From contig NZ_BAEO01000060.1 of assembly GCF_000314995.1 (NCBI RefSeq), positions 123,813 to 187,812 on the forward strand: DNA of 64,000 bases. The letters run 5' to 3'. Of the stretch, positions 27,773 to 37,204 are shown in pieces; position 1 is the stretch's first letter, and the number at the start of each line of letters is the position of its first letter. This DNA comes from Paraglaciecola arctica BSs20135. GTDB taxonomy: Bacteria > Pseudomonadota > Gammaproteobacteria > Enterobacterales > Alteromonadaceae. Made by a program: the position numbers and the translations under genes. Below the pieces are notes generated by a model. It did not search any database and had not been told where the DNA came from. It saw nothing but the letters and a program-made list of their open reading frames with translations.

Positions 27773-29680
27773 TTAACCGTTGCTGACATCTTCAAAGTCA
27801 GCATCAATCACATCGTCGTTAGCGCTATCACTGGCAGCATGCCCTTGCTGTTGACCCGTTTGTGATTGAGCTTGTTGCTGTGATTGCTCAGCTTGCATGA
27901 TGTTAGTGTAAGCGTCTTGTAATGCTTTTTGGCGCATTTCAATCGCAGCTTTATCATCACCGTTCACCGCCATTTTTAGTTGCTCAATTAGCGTTTTAAG
28001 CTCTGTTTGCTGATCCTCTGCTAAGCTCGTCATTGAGGTTTGCACAGTATGGATTAGTTGATCGGCTTGGTTACGTTGCTCAACTAACTCACGCTTGAGT
28101 TTGTCTTCACTAGCGTGCTGTTCACCATCTTGCACCAATCGATTAATTTCATCTTCTGTTAAACCACTTGAAGCAGTAATTTCAATGCTTTGCTCCTTGC
28201 CCGTTGATTTGTCTTTAGCTGATACTTTTAAAATACCATTCACATCAATATCAAACGTCACTTCAACTTGCACCGAACCTCGTGGACCTTGCTTAATATC
28301 CGTTAAGTTAAATTGACCTAACGACTTATTATCTGCTGCCATTTCGCGCTGGCCCTGCAACACATGTACTGTTACCGCAGCTTGGTTGTCTTCAGCCGTT
28401 GAAAATGTCTCAGAGGCCCGTGATGGTATGGTGGTATTTTTTTCAATAAGCTTAGTCATGACACCGCCTAATGTTTCAATACCTAGTGATAATGGTGTGA
28501 CATCCAATAACAACACATCATTAACCGTTCCAGACAATACACCTGATTGAATGGCTGCACCCATAGCTACGGCTTCATCTGGGTTGACATCTTTACGTGG
28601 CTCTTTACCGAAGAAGGCTTTAACTGCCTCTTGTACTTTTGGCATACGTGTTTGACCACCTACCAAAATAACTTCGCTAATATCACTAGTGCTTAAACCT
28701 GCATCTTTTAATGCTTGTTCGCACGGCGCGATTGTATTTTTTACTAAATCATCAACTAATGACTCTAATTTCGAACGTGTCACTTTTACGATTAAGTGTT
28801 TAGGGCCACTGGCGTCTGCTGTTATGTAAGGTAAATTCACCTCGGTTTGCATGGCAGATGACAACTCGATTTTCGCTTTTTCAGCCGCTTCTTTGATACG
28901 TTGTAACGCTAACGAATCTTTGTGAATATCAATACCACTGTCTTTTTTGAATTCGTCAGCTAGGTAATTAATTAAACGTAAATCAAAATCTTCACCACCT
29001 AAGAACGTATCACCATTGGTTGCCAACACTTCAAATTGCTTTTCACCGTCTTCATTGGATATTTCAATAATAGAGATATCAAAGGTACCGCCACCTAAAT
29101 CATAAACCACCACTTTTTGCTCAGCTTTACTATTTTTATCTACGCCATAAGCAAGTGCCGCTGCCGTAGGTTCGTTAATAATACGCTTTACATTAAGCCC
29201 GGCAATTTTACCTGCGTCTTTAGTGGCTTGACGTTGTGAGTCATTAAAATATGCTGGTACGGTAATCACTGCGTCGGTCACCGTTTCGCCTAAATAAGCT
29301 TCAGCATCTTTTTTCAATTTACGCAAAATTTGTGCTGACACTTCTTGTGGAGACAATGCTTTACCATTGACTTCAACCCAGGCATCACCGTTTTTTGCTT
29401 TGACAATTTTATAGGGTGCTAATTTAATGTCTTTTTGCACTTCTTTATCGTCAAACTTACGACCAATTAATCGCTTAATCGCAAATAAAGTATTTTTTGA
29501 GTTTGTAATAGCTTGTCTTTTAGCTGGTTGACCCGCTAGCGTTTCATTGTTTGCATAAGCAACAATTGATGGAGTGGTGCGGCTACCTTCAGCATTTTCT
29601 ATAATTTTTGCTTTGCCACCTTCCATCACTGCTACACATGAGTTTGTTGTACCTAAATCAATACCAATAATCTTAGTCAT
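27773..29680 (-). CDS. dnaK: Hsp70 chaperone DnaK, unaccompanied copy
   Basis: 635 residues. The nucleotide-binding domain ([46 protein letters not shown]) and substrate-binding domain ([17 protein letters not shown]) are highly conserved. The C-terminal lid is more divergent and ends in a Gln-rich linker and [14 protein letters not shown]. The start at 29680 has AGGTGA 6 bases upstream; a Met three codons earlier is not used. Neither dnaJ nor grpE is adjacent, and the terminator follows directly. A standard dnaK-dnaJ pair probably exists elsewhere, making this a second DnaK; this is inferred from context. I found no clear sigma-32 promoter. Confidence 0.93.
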   Translation of the reverse strand: MTKIIGIDLGTTNSCVAVMEGGKAKIIENAEGSRTTPSIVAYANNETLAGQPAKRQAITNSKNTLFAIKRLIGRKFDDKEVQKDIKLAPYKIVKAKNGDAWVEVNGKALSPQEVSAQILRKLKKDAEAYLGETVTDAVITVPAYFNDSQRQATKDAGKIAGLNVKRIINEPTAAALAYGVDKNSKAEQKVVVYDLGGGTFDISIIEISNEDGEKQFEVLATNGDTFLGGEDFDLRLINYLADEFKKDSGIDIHKDSLALQRIKEAAEKAKIELSSAMQTEVNLPYITADASGPKHLIVKVTRSKLESLVDDLVKNTIAPCEQALKDAGLSTSDISEVILVGGQTRMPKVQEAVKAFFGKEPRKDVNPDEAVAMGAAIQSGVLSGTVNDVLLLDVTPLSLGIETLGGVMTKLIEKNTTIPSRASETFSTAEDNQAAVTVHVLQGQREMAADNKSLGQFNLTDIKQGPRGSVQVEVTFDIDVNGILKVSAKDKSTGKEQSIEITASSGLTEDEINRLVQDGEQHASEDKLKRELVEQRNQADQLIHTVQTSMTSLAEDQQTELKTLIEQLKMAVNGDDKAAIEMRQKALQDAYTNIMQAEQSQQQAQSQTGQQQGHAASDSANDDVIDADFEDVSNG

Positions 29681-29842
29681 AATAATCACCTATCATTTAA
29701 TTAAAACGTCTGATGCTTTATGGCAGTTTTCCAATAAGCACTTTGACAATATAAACAACCTTATATAAACCGACTAACATGCTTGGTTTAACGTTGGATG
29801 TTTGGTTAGTGGCGCTATAATACTCAGGTGCTAGAAATGCTT

Positions 29843-29860
29843 CTGTCACAAATATGACAG
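29843..29860. promoter_or_regulatory. CRP/FNR-type dyad between dnaK and the Crp/Fnr gene
   Basis: CTGTCA, 6 bases, TGACAG: a perfect dyad with the N6 spacing of Crp-family sites (TGTGA-N6-TCACA). It sits in the 334-base divergent region (29681-30014). It is a candidate site for the regulator encoded at 30015. Nothing else is recognised in this gap. Confidence 0.42.
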
Positions 29861-30014
29861 TAATCACAAAATTGTTTTAAATATATTTTAAAGATAAAAA
29901 TCAATAAATTAGCGGGCTGGGAGTTAACTGAAAAATAACATTCGCTTTTGTTATCTAGTCACAACAAGGTAGAATAAAAACACTTGTTAGGCTGAGACCT
30001 AAAATACTTTCACT

Positions 30015-30794
30015 ATGGAGAAAACCATTTCTCATCTACCTCACAAAGCCAGCCCGGTGTTAGTTAAACAAGCTAATATTTTTGCTGATTTACCGGCAAA
30101 GTTAATTGGAGATTTCCAACAAGAATTTCAACTTAACGAATGGCATAAAGGAGACTATTTTAACTCTGCTTTATTAACACAACGCTTTTTTGTGATAATA
30201 GAAGGGCAGGTAGAAATTAAACAAAGTAATCCTGAAACAGGTAGAGAGGCTACCTTAGATATGTTGTATGCCGGCGACTGTTTTGACCTAATAGTGCTGT
30301 TGGATGATCAACCTCATGATGTGATTGTTTCACCCTTAACAACGGTAAAATTACTGTCAGTTAAACTTGAGACTATGCGCCAGTGGTTGTGGACCTATCC
30401 AGAATTTAATAAACAATTCATGCCTTATTTAGCACAAAAAATGCGCGAAAAAGAAGAGTTAGCCAGTAGTTTGATTTTACATAATGTGGCCACTCGATTG
30501 AGTCGTGTTATTTTGAAGCATATAAATAAAATTAAGTTTTATATCAGCGGCAAAGAAGATGAGCAGCAGCATATAGTCAATGGTTTAAACGATGACACTT
30601 TAGCGCGAATGTCTGGAACTGTGCGCCAGATAGTGAATAAACAATTACAGCTTTGGAAAAAAGACGGCACCATAGATAAAAAGCGTAACCAACTGATCAT
30701 TAAAGATTTAGAAGCCTTGGAGGAGGAAGCAAAATATACCCAAACTTTGTCGAATGCACCTTTTACGAATTCCCAGCCACGAAATAAAAGTTAA
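30015..30794 (+). CDS. Crp/Fnr family transcriptional regulator
   Basis: 259 residues. The cyclic-nucleotide-binding-like domain is about 25-150 (FFVIIEGQVEIKQ, MLYAGDCFDLIVLL). A dimer helix follows, then a winged HTH at about 190-225 (DDTLARMSGTVRQIVNKQLQLWKKDG). It lacks the N-terminal Cys cluster of Fnr, so it should not carry an oxygen-sensing Fe-S centre, and its ligand is unknown. It is divergent from dnaK and 245 bases upstream of cti. Control of one or both is a reasonable inference from position and from the dyad at 29843. Confidence 0.88.
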   Translation: MEKTISHLPHKASPVLVKQANIFADLPAKLIGDFQQEFQLNEWHKGDYFNSALLTQRFFVIIEGQVEIKQSNPETGREATLDMLYAGDCFDLIVLLDDQPHDVIVSPLTTVKLLSVKLETMRQWLWTYPEFNKQFMPYLAQKMREKEELASSLILHNVATRLSRVILKHINKIKFYISGKEDEQQHIVNGLNDDTLARMSGTVRQIVNKQLQLWKKDGTIDKKRNQLIIKDLEALEEEAKYTQTLSNAPFTNSQPRNKS

Positions 30795-31039
30795 TCTTTA
30801 ATCTACTAAGTAGTAACTGATTAGATACTAAGCTCTGTTCTTAGTTGGGTAAAACAAGTAACGAACTGTCAATAAATCGCTCCTCATGAGTTAGTAAAGT
30901 TGAGTCAATTGGGCTCTCAAGTTAAACTGCTCCGGAAAAATTGCGGCTCACACTCAATAATTTATCTTATTCGATCCATGCTTGTGTTGCTTTTAGTCAT
31001 TAAAAATTTGTTGCTTTTAACTGCCTTCATTGGATTTTT

Positions 31040-33436
31040 ATGCAAAACACACACAAAAAACGGGTAAAGATACTCATCGCCGTCATTCTGATACTTTCAG
31101 GCTGTGCCACTATCATCAAACTAGATTTGAACAAGTTATACGGCGATGAAAGTACCGATAATCGGGCGCCAGCTAGCGCCGAGTTGTCTTCAATTGATAG
31201 CCCAGCTACTGTTTTTTATCAAGATAAAGTTGCCCCTATAATTGAATCGCGTTGCGTAGTGTGTCATGCCTGTTACGACGCTCCCTGTCAGTTGAAAATG
31301 AGTTCCCCAGAGGGAATCGAGCGTGGAGCCAATAAAGAAAAGGTTTATCACGGCTCACGTATTTTAGCGGCAACACCAAACCGTTTATTTATCGATGCTC
31401 TGAGCTCTTCCGAATGGCGAGAACGTGACTTTTATCCCGTTCTTAATGAACGAAAACAAACTCCCATAGCTAATACACAAGCATCGGTGTTGGCACAAAT
31501 GCTTACTCTAAAACAGCAACATCCACTACCAGACGATAAACTTTTAGATGAAAGGTTTGACGTCAGTATTAATCGCACTCAACAATGCCCAACTGTGCAG
31601 GAATTTGATGGTTATGCAAATGATCAGCCTTTCGCTGGGATGCCCTATGCACTTCCAGAACTTACTGATACAGAGCACAATATATTAATGAGCTGGATTG
31701 AAAATGGCGCTTATATGCCAGCTCGTGCAGCTATTTCTGAAGCCGAACAACATGCGGTTAGAAAATTAGAGGGCTTCTTAAATGCCGACAGCCTAAAAAT
31801 GCAATTAAGTGCTCGCTACATATATGAGCACCTTTTTAGTACACACCTGTATTTTAGCGAGTTAAGCAAGCCGAATACCCAACCACAGTTTTTTAATGTG
31901 GTACGCTCAACAACCCCAACAGGGAAACCTATAGAGGTTATTGCCAGTCGTCGTCCGTTTGATCCGCCTAATGTAAAACGTGTGTATTACCGTTTGCAGC
32001 CCGTGATGTCGACTATTGTCACTAAAACCCATCAACCCTACGCCATTCACAAGCAACTCATGGACAAATGGCAAAAATGGTTTGTGGATGCCGAATATGA
32101 AGTGACTAAGTTACCCAGTTATAAGCCGGCCATCGCGGCTAATCCATTGACTGCATTTGCTCAATTACCGGTAAATGCTCGTTACCGCTTTATGCTTGAA
32201 CGGGCGCAAAATACCATTATGGGTTACATAAAGGGTCCCGTTTGTCGTGGCCAAGTGGCACTCAACGTGATTAACGATCGTTTCTGGGTATATTTTGTGA
32301 AACCTGAAGTAGCAAATGCACCTGAAGTTAATGCCTTTTACGCGTCGCAACAGGATAATCTGCGCCTTCCGGCAGAACAAGAAAGTACGGCTCTGGCAGT
32401 AACCTGGCTCGAGTATGCATCTCGTCAAAGTGATTATATTTCTGCTAGAAAAAACTTTGAGAATACTGTGTTGCAAGAAGGAAAACATTTAACTCCTGAT
32501 GATATTTGGGATGGCGATGGTGAAAATGACAATGCAACACTCACCGTATTTCGCCATTTTGATAATGCTAGTGTTATTAAAGGTTTAATAGGGGCTCCCC
32601 CTAAAACAGCTTGGGTGATTGATTACCCCTTGCTTGAACGCATTCATTATTTATTGGTGGCCGGTTTTGATGTATACGGTAATTATGGACACCAACTTTT
32701 GACCCGTTTATATATGGATTTTCTACGTATGGAAGGGGAATCTAACTTTTTAGCCTTTTTACCACCTCAAAGTCGTCGCGAAGAGTTAGCATCTTGGTAT
32801 CAAAAAGCTGGCCCTGAATTGACCAAATTTGTAGAAGGTGGAATGAACTCCTTTGAACAATTAAGCGGTGTAGAATTTACTAGTAAACAGCATAAAAAAG
32901 AGTTGTACGGTATTTTTGCAGAGCATGTAAAAAAGGTGCAGCCCAATTTGTTTAGGGTGCAGGACAGCAAATTAGGGGAAAACAGCAAAGCACTGTTAGG
33001 GCAACTAGCCAAGATTAAGGGCATTAGTGCTTCGATTCTTCCGGAGTTGAGTATGATCATGGTTGAGTTAGATAATAGCGGTCAACCTGAAATATTCACT
33101 CTTGTACGAAACAGTGCTCACTACAATGTGAATAGCTTATTTTCTGAAGGCGCCAATCGCGATCAGAAAAATGATGACGTCACGCTAGTTCATGGCCTAC
33201 TTGGTAGTTATCCTGATGCATTTTGGCGAGTCAAAGAAGCAGACTTAGCCAGCTTAGTGACTAAGGCCCTACAAATTAAAACAGAACAAGATTATGTAGC
33301 CTTTCTAGATGAGTTTGCCGTACGCCGCACCGCGAAAGATTTTTGGGCCTTTAGCGATAAGCTTAACCAAACCTTTATGCAGCACAACCTTATTGAGAGC
33401 GGTTGGTTAGATTATAATAGATTGGAAAACCGCTAG
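31040..33436 (+). CDS. cti: Fatty acid cis/trans isomerase
   Basis: 798 residues. N-terminal lipoprotein-like or membrane signal (LSGC at 19-22). The cytochrome-c-type haem motif C72-V-V-C-H76 stands at the start of the mature protein in the family context CVVCHACYDAPCQLKMSS, followed by GIERGANKEKVYHGSR. Cti is a periplasmic haem enzyme that converts cis- to trans-unsaturated membrane fatty acids, rigidifying the membrane under heat or solvent stress. The length matches Pseudomonas and Vibrio Cti. The neighbouring Crp/Fnr regulator and dnaK fit a membrane/heat-stress theme. A terminator hairpin follows. Confidence 0.95.
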   Translation: MQNTHKKRVKILIAVILILSGCATIIKLDLNKLYGDESTDNRAPASAELSSIDSPATVFYQDKVAPIIESRCVVCHACYDAPCQLKMSSPEGIERGANKEKVYHGSRILAATPNRLFIDALSSSEWRERDFYPVLNERKQTPIANTQASVLAQMLTLKQQHPLPDDKLLDERFDVSINRTQQCPTVQEFDGYANDQPFAGMPYALPELTDTEHNILMSWIENGAYMPARAAISEAEQHAVRKLEGFLNADSLKMQLSARYIYEHLFSTHLYFSELSKPNTQPQFFNVVRSTTPTGKPIEVIASRRPFDPPNVKRVYYRLQPVMSTIVTKTHQPYAIHKQLMDKWQKWFVDAEYEVTKLPSYKPAIAANPLTAFAQLPVNARYRFMLERAQNTIMGYIKGPVCRGQVALNVINDRFWVYFVKPEVANAPEVNAFYASQQDNLRLPAEQESTALAVTWLEYASRQSDYISARKNFENTVLQEGKHLTPDDIWDGDGENDNATLTVFRHFDNASVIKGLIGAPPKTAWVIDYPLLERIHYLLVAGFDVYGNYGHQLLTRLYMDFLRMEGESNFLAFLPPQSRREELASWYQKAGPELTKFVEGGMNSFEQLSGVEFTSKQHKKELYGIFAEHVKKVQPNLFRVQDSKLGENSKALLGQLAKIKGISASILPELSMIMVELDNSGQPEIFTLVRNSAHYNVNSLFSEGANRDQKNDDVTLVHGLLGSYPDAFWRVKEADLASLVTKALQIKTEQDYVAFLDEFAVRRTAKDFWAFSDKLNQTFMQHNLIESGWLDYNRLENR

Positions 33437-33505
33437 GTGGTTAACGTTGGGTAGGAGCAGTAGCTTGATAAATACCAAAGCGGTTTAGACGCCAAACCAA
33501 AGTGT

Positions 33506-33538
33506 ATAAAAAAGCCAGTACATAGGATGTACTGGCTT
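33506..33538 (-). terminator. Bidirectional terminator between cti and the ceramidase-like gene
   Basis: Perfect 12-bp stem AAGCCAGTACAT/ATGTACTGGCTT with a 3-base loop, between two convergent genes. On the minus strand a run of T follows (TTTTTTATAC). Confidence 0.85.
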
Positions 33539-33591
33539 AATCTAAAAACCTTAGTCCCTTTCAGGACGAGGTCTGGAATTAACTTTATAGA

Positions 33592-35475
33592 TTAATCTTG
33601 ATAAAGTGATTCCGCTGCTTTCCACATATCATCAACCAAATCCCAACCTAATGAGTTAGTTTCATGGTAATGCTCATCAGCTCTACCTAATGCTTGCCCG
33701 TAGCGACAAATACCTTCTATTACAGGAACAAGTGCACCAAGTGCCTCTAACATAGCTGCATCCTTTTCCGTAACTGCTTTACATCTTGCACCACTAATCC
33801 AGTTTTCACCTTCTATCGCGCTAAAGCTATGGAGCTCAGCACAACTTGGTGCACCTAAAGAGGCGAGTACATCATCAGGGCAAAATATCCGATAATCACT
33901 TAATGGAACATGGTAGCCGAGTTGATCAGTACCTAAACCAACAGTAAAGGTAATGTCTTCACTGGGCAGAGATAACAAATATCCGGGAATAATATAATCG
34001 TCACCTACTGCATGATACTCAGACTTTAAATAATAGTTTTCACTGGCACCAGAAAAATCCTCTGGTAAACCAATAACAAGTTCAGGTGGGACTTCTCCAG
34101 GCATATACATCATGCCAACATCACCAAAATCTACCCGAGTAAAGCGTGTTTTGGTTACGCTTCCTTCTAATACGGATCCAAATACAGGATCATCAATAGT
34201 AGAAAAACCATGGTTGATACATGATTCAACCGAGAATGGAATTTCACATGTATAGCTATCACGTTCTTGCCAACCTAGTCCGCCAGTAGCGGCTAAATAG
34301 CTAAATCCAAAATTAGACATCTGAGTGAAATAATCGTTTGTGGTGACTGTTATTTCGCTTATATCAAACTCTTCAGCTTGGTCAATAAGTGCTACAACTG
34401 CGTTAAATAATTCATGACCAATAGACTCTGTTTTTAAGAAGTTTTTACATTCATAGCTGCTGCAATCTTCCCGTAACATTGCGGCACCTTCCGGCACATC
34501 ATGACCATTACCAACGGGATGTTCGTCGGTCACTACCCATGCAGGGGCATGAAGTGTTGCAATTAATACGCCTATAGCACCGTTCAAATAAAGTACTTCA
34601 CCACCATGTGACTCTTTTAAACGCTGTTGCAATACACCTGGAAAGTCAGCAGTGAAATATCTATCTTCAGCATTACAGTTAACCTCAGTACTTGGACAAT
34701 CAACTGCTGCTGGATCTGGCTCAAAACCTAAGGTTGTTTCTGGATGACTGGCCCACTGCACCATAGTTGCAATTGATTCTCCGCCATCGAAAGCATTAAA
34801 TGTCATTACATTTAGACGATCATCGGTAATTCTGGGATCGCGCTGGTCAAAAGCGCCATAACCATGCATACCAGTTGCTAGTTTTGTGGTTGCTGGCTCT
34901 ATAGCATCAATCGCTTCATGAATTGATAAGGCTATTTGGTCAGATGCCATTTGATACCAATCATCATTAATACTAAAAGCGGTACCCGGACCATGATGAT
35001 TGTGAGTAGCATGAAATAATATTTTGGCTTCCACCCAATCATCCGACATATTTACTCGAGCATCTGCAATCATTTTATCGACATCAGCCGCAATATGCAT
35101 ATAGGTATCTGTACTGACCAAAACGACTTTTTGTCCGTCATAATCTAACGCAAGGGTTGTAACACGAATATCATCATGAACCCATGATGCATCAGGGTCT
35201 CCATTGCCTACATCTACTTGTCCTTGATCCCAGTCAGCGATAAATAGGCCTGGATTATTTGCATCAACTTCACTAGCACTTAACCAGCCAGGAACATTAT
35301 CAAGATAGGTTCTGCTTCCATTTACAGTCGGTAGAAGGCTCTTACTTGAAGCTCCAGCAGAAAGTTTTGGAGGCTCGATAACAACTTCAATCTCGTCCTT
35401 GTCGTTGTCATCAACACACCCCGTTAATACAGAAGTAAATAAAAAGCAGGTTATAATTTTTTTAACATTTATCAT
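33592..35475 (-). CDS. Neutral/alkaline ceramidase-like lipoprotein
   Basis: 627 residues from the Met at 35475 (GGGGAAG 5 bases upstream). Signal with lipobox LTGC (Cys20). The body resembles the N-terminal metal-hydrolase domain of neutral/alkaline non-lysosomal ceramidases: VVLVSTDTYMH, the zinc-site motif HATHNHHGPG, MHGYGAFDQRDPRI, and QWASHPETTLG. The enzyme would be surface or periplasmic, cleaving an amide in a sphingolipid-like or other N-acyl substrate. The C-terminus lacks a clear ceramidase immunoglobulin-like domain, so the true substrate is uncertain. It is divergent from a TetR-type regulator gene, with 152 bases between. Confidence 0.78.
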   Translation of the reverse strand: MINVKKIITCFLFTSVLTGCVDDNDKDEIEVVIEPPKLSAGASSKSLLPTVNGSRTYLDNVPGWLSASEVDANNPGLFIADWDQGQVDVGNGDPDASWVHDDIRVTTLALDYDGQKVVLVSTDTYMHIAADVDKMIADARVNMSDDWVEAKILFHATHNHHGPGTAFSINDDWYQMASDQIALSIHEAIDAIEPATTKLATGMHGYGAFDQRDPRITDDRLNVMTFNAFDGGESIATMVQWASHPETTLGFEPDPAAVDCPSTEVNCNAEDRYFTADFPGVLQQRLKESHGGEVLYLNGAIGVLIATLHAPAWVVTDEHPVGNGHDVPEGAAMLREDCSSYECKNFLKTESIGHELFNAVVALIDQAEEFDISEITVTTNDYFTQMSNFGFSYLAATGGLGWQERDSYTCEIPFSVESCINHGFSTIDDPVFGSVLEGSVTKTRFTRVDFGDVGMMYMPGEVPPELVIGLPEDFSGASENYYLKSEYHAVGDDYIIPGYLLSLPSEDITFTVGLGTDQLGYHVPLSDYRIFCPDDVLASLGAPSCAELHSFSAIEGENWISGARCKAVTEKDAAMLEALGALVPVIEGICRYGQALGRADEHYHETNSLGWDLVDDMWKAAESLYQD

Positions 35476-35523
35476 TGTCTTCCCCATATTTTTATCATTG
35501 ATATAACTAAGCAGAAATTTTAT

Positions 35524-35541
35524 CATCATAAAAATATGATG
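35524..35541. promoter_or_regulatory. Dyad between the ceramidase-like and TetR genes
   Basis: CATCAT, 6 bases, ATGATG, located 49 bases upstream of the lipoprotein start. A second short dyad TGAT-ATTA-ATCA lies at 35599-35610, close to the regulator start. Either could be the TetR operator. Confidence 0.35.
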
Positions 35542-35627
35542 TTAATAATATGTTTTTAAAGTGAAAATTATGTTAATTGTCGGTATTTGAATTTAATGTG
35601 ATATTAATCATGTTTTAGGTGGGGTAG

Positions 35628-36329
35628 ATGTCAACCAATGAAATAACACAAAGCACTACGGCAGTGGAAGCGGCAAACGCTTTGGCAAAAATGCATGCCA
35701 CTGTCACTATGAATCCTTTGCATTTAGCAAAAATACCAGTTCAAGAAAGAGGGAAAATTAGATTTAACGAAATTATTAGGGTTTCCGAAGAGCTAGTTTT
35801 GAGTCTAGGTATTGATAATGTCAGTCATTATTCAATTGCTAAAGCTGCAAAAATACCTCCTTCATCGGTATATCAATATTTCCCTTCAATTGCTGCATTA
35901 TTTGCGGTAATGGCAGAGAAACATTATATGGATGTGTTCCAGAAAATACCTGAAATTATTGAAGATATAAACGTAAGGTCATGGAAGGATCTTGCACCGG
36001 TGATCGTTGAAAGTGCTTATGATTTTTATACCCAAGATAAAGTGAGTGAGATCTTATTTTTAAATGTATTTCTCACTGCAGGCGTACGTGAATATTCAGT
36101 TTCGAGAGTCACTAGATTAGGTCTGTGGTACAAAAATTATTTCATGTTGCTATATAAAAAAGCAGATATTGAAGGTTTAGAAGAAAAACTAACCATTAGT
36201 CTTGAGTTGACTAAATCTATTTTTGTGCGCAGCATCAATCTACATGGTGAGATTACACTTGAATACAAAAAAGATGCTTTTGTTGTGGTTGACCAATATC
36301 TAGGGGAATTTTTTAAGCATATTCAATAA
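35628..36329 (+). CDS. TetR/AcrR family transcriptional regulator
   Basis: 233 residues. The N-terminal HTH is preceded by about 40 extra residues: RFNEIIRVSEELVLSLGIDNVSHYSIAKAAKIPPSSVYQYFPSIAALFAVMAEKHY is the typical TetR pattern (about 45-100). The rest is the helical ligand-binding domain. GGTGGGG stands 3 bases before the ATG. The divergent position suggests that it controls the ceramidase-like gene and itself, probably in response to a lipid-like ligand; this is inferred. Confidence 0.88.
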   Translation: MSTNEITQSTTAVEAANALAKMHATVTMNPLHLAKIPVQERGKIRFNEIIRVSEELVLSLGIDNVSHYSIAKAAKIPPSSVYQYFPSIAALFAVMAEKHYMDVFQKIPEIIEDINVRSWKDLAPVIVESAYDFYTQDKVSEILFLNVFLTAGVREYSVSRVTRLGLWYKNYFMLLYKKADIEGLEEKLTISLELTKSIFVRSINLHGEITLEYKKDAFVVVDQYLGEFFKHIQ

Positions 36330-36706
36330 TGGCAGTTACACCGAATCTGCCGGATTAAAACAGGACGTTTTTAAATAAATGCTGGGGAAATCCCAGTGGC
36401 TCACCAACTGTTTACCTTGCCAATCTTCAATCGTTAACCACAATCTATTAGTGTTGTTTCTTCAGAGCAAATTAAAAATTACGCGGCTTCACAAGGTGTA
36501 TACTTGTTGAATAATGCGGGCGTATCCTTTATTTTATTTCCGCACATATATGAAACTACTTAATCGTTTTATAGGTCTTTAGTAGTTGTCGAGTCATTAG
36601 TCAGCTTATGCATAGCGACCTTTTCATTACTCATTACCCAAACTTAAACAAGCATTGTAAGCCAAATGAGCGACTATCGTTTACTTACGACTATGGAGAT
36701 AAAACT
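36330..36706. other. 377-base gap with possible decayed coding fragments
   Basis: No intact gene. Two overlapping open stretches on opposite strands read like protein: minus strand 36336-36461 (NRLWLTIEDWQGKQLVSHWD, then SIYLKTSCFNPADSV and a stop) and plus strand 36438-36563 (SSEQIKNYAASQGVYLLNNA, then FPHIYETT and a stop). Neither has a start with a ribosome-binding site. At most one is likely a gene remnant. The promoter for the molybdenum hydroxylase operon must lie near the right end. Confidence 0.4.
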
Positions 36707-37204
36707 ATGATTACGTTTACCGTCAACGGCGAAACTCGCGAATTTTCTGGGGATCCTACTACCCCGATACTTTGGTATTTACGGGACGAATTGCAACTGA
36801 CTGGGTCTAAATTCGGATGCGGTATGGCACAATGTGGTGCCTGTACTGTGCACGTTAATGGTGTAGCACAGCGTTCTTGTGTGTTGCCAGTTTCAGCCGT
36901 ATCAGGCAGTAAAATAACCACAATTGAAGGCTTGAGTAAAGACGGTGATCATCCTGTACAGCAAGCATGGATAGAGCATAAAGTGCCTCAATGCGGGTAC
37001 TGCCAATGCGGGCAAATGATGCAAGCTGCCAGTTTACTAGCAAGTAATCCTACCCCTTCAGATGAAGAAATTGTGCAGGGTATGTCGGGCAATATCTGTC
37101 GATGCGGCACTTACCCTCGTATTCATAAAGCGATTAAATCTGCGGCCAAAACCATGGCTGGCGTTGAGTATTTTATTCCTGAAACTGAGGGTGAAAAAGC
37201 ATGA
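36707..37204 (+). CDS. Isoquinoline 1-oxidoreductase alpha-type (2Fe-2S) subunit
   Basis: 165 residues. Two [2Fe-2S] clusters as in xanthine oxidase-family small subunits: C38, C43, C46 and C58 ([13 protein letters not shown]...SC), and C96, C99, C131 and C133 (QCGYC...[10 protein letters not shown]). It passes electrons from the molybdenum subunit encoded next. The ATG at 36707 follows TATGGAG by 8 bases. An in-frame upstream Met at 36608 would add 33 residues absent from the family. The stop overlaps the next start (ATGA). This is the two-subunit IorAB type, without a FAD subunit. Confidence 0.92.
   Translation: MITFTVNGETREFSGDPTTPILWYLRDELQLTGSKFGCGMAQCGACTVHVNGVAQRSCVLPVSAVSGSKITTIEGLSKDGDHPVQQAWIEHKVPQCGYCQCGQMMQAASLLASNPTPSDEEIVQGMSGNICRCGTYPRIHKAIKSAAKTMAGVEYFIPETEGEKA

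Noticed and set aside
29681..29760. Heat-shock (sigma-32) promoter for dnaK
   Set aside because: No convincing CTTGAA / CCCCAT pair was found on the minus strand upstream of the start.
36608..36706. Upstream start for the 2Fe-2S subunit
   Set aside because: The extra 33 residues do not match the family, and the Met at 36707 has a good ribosome-binding site.
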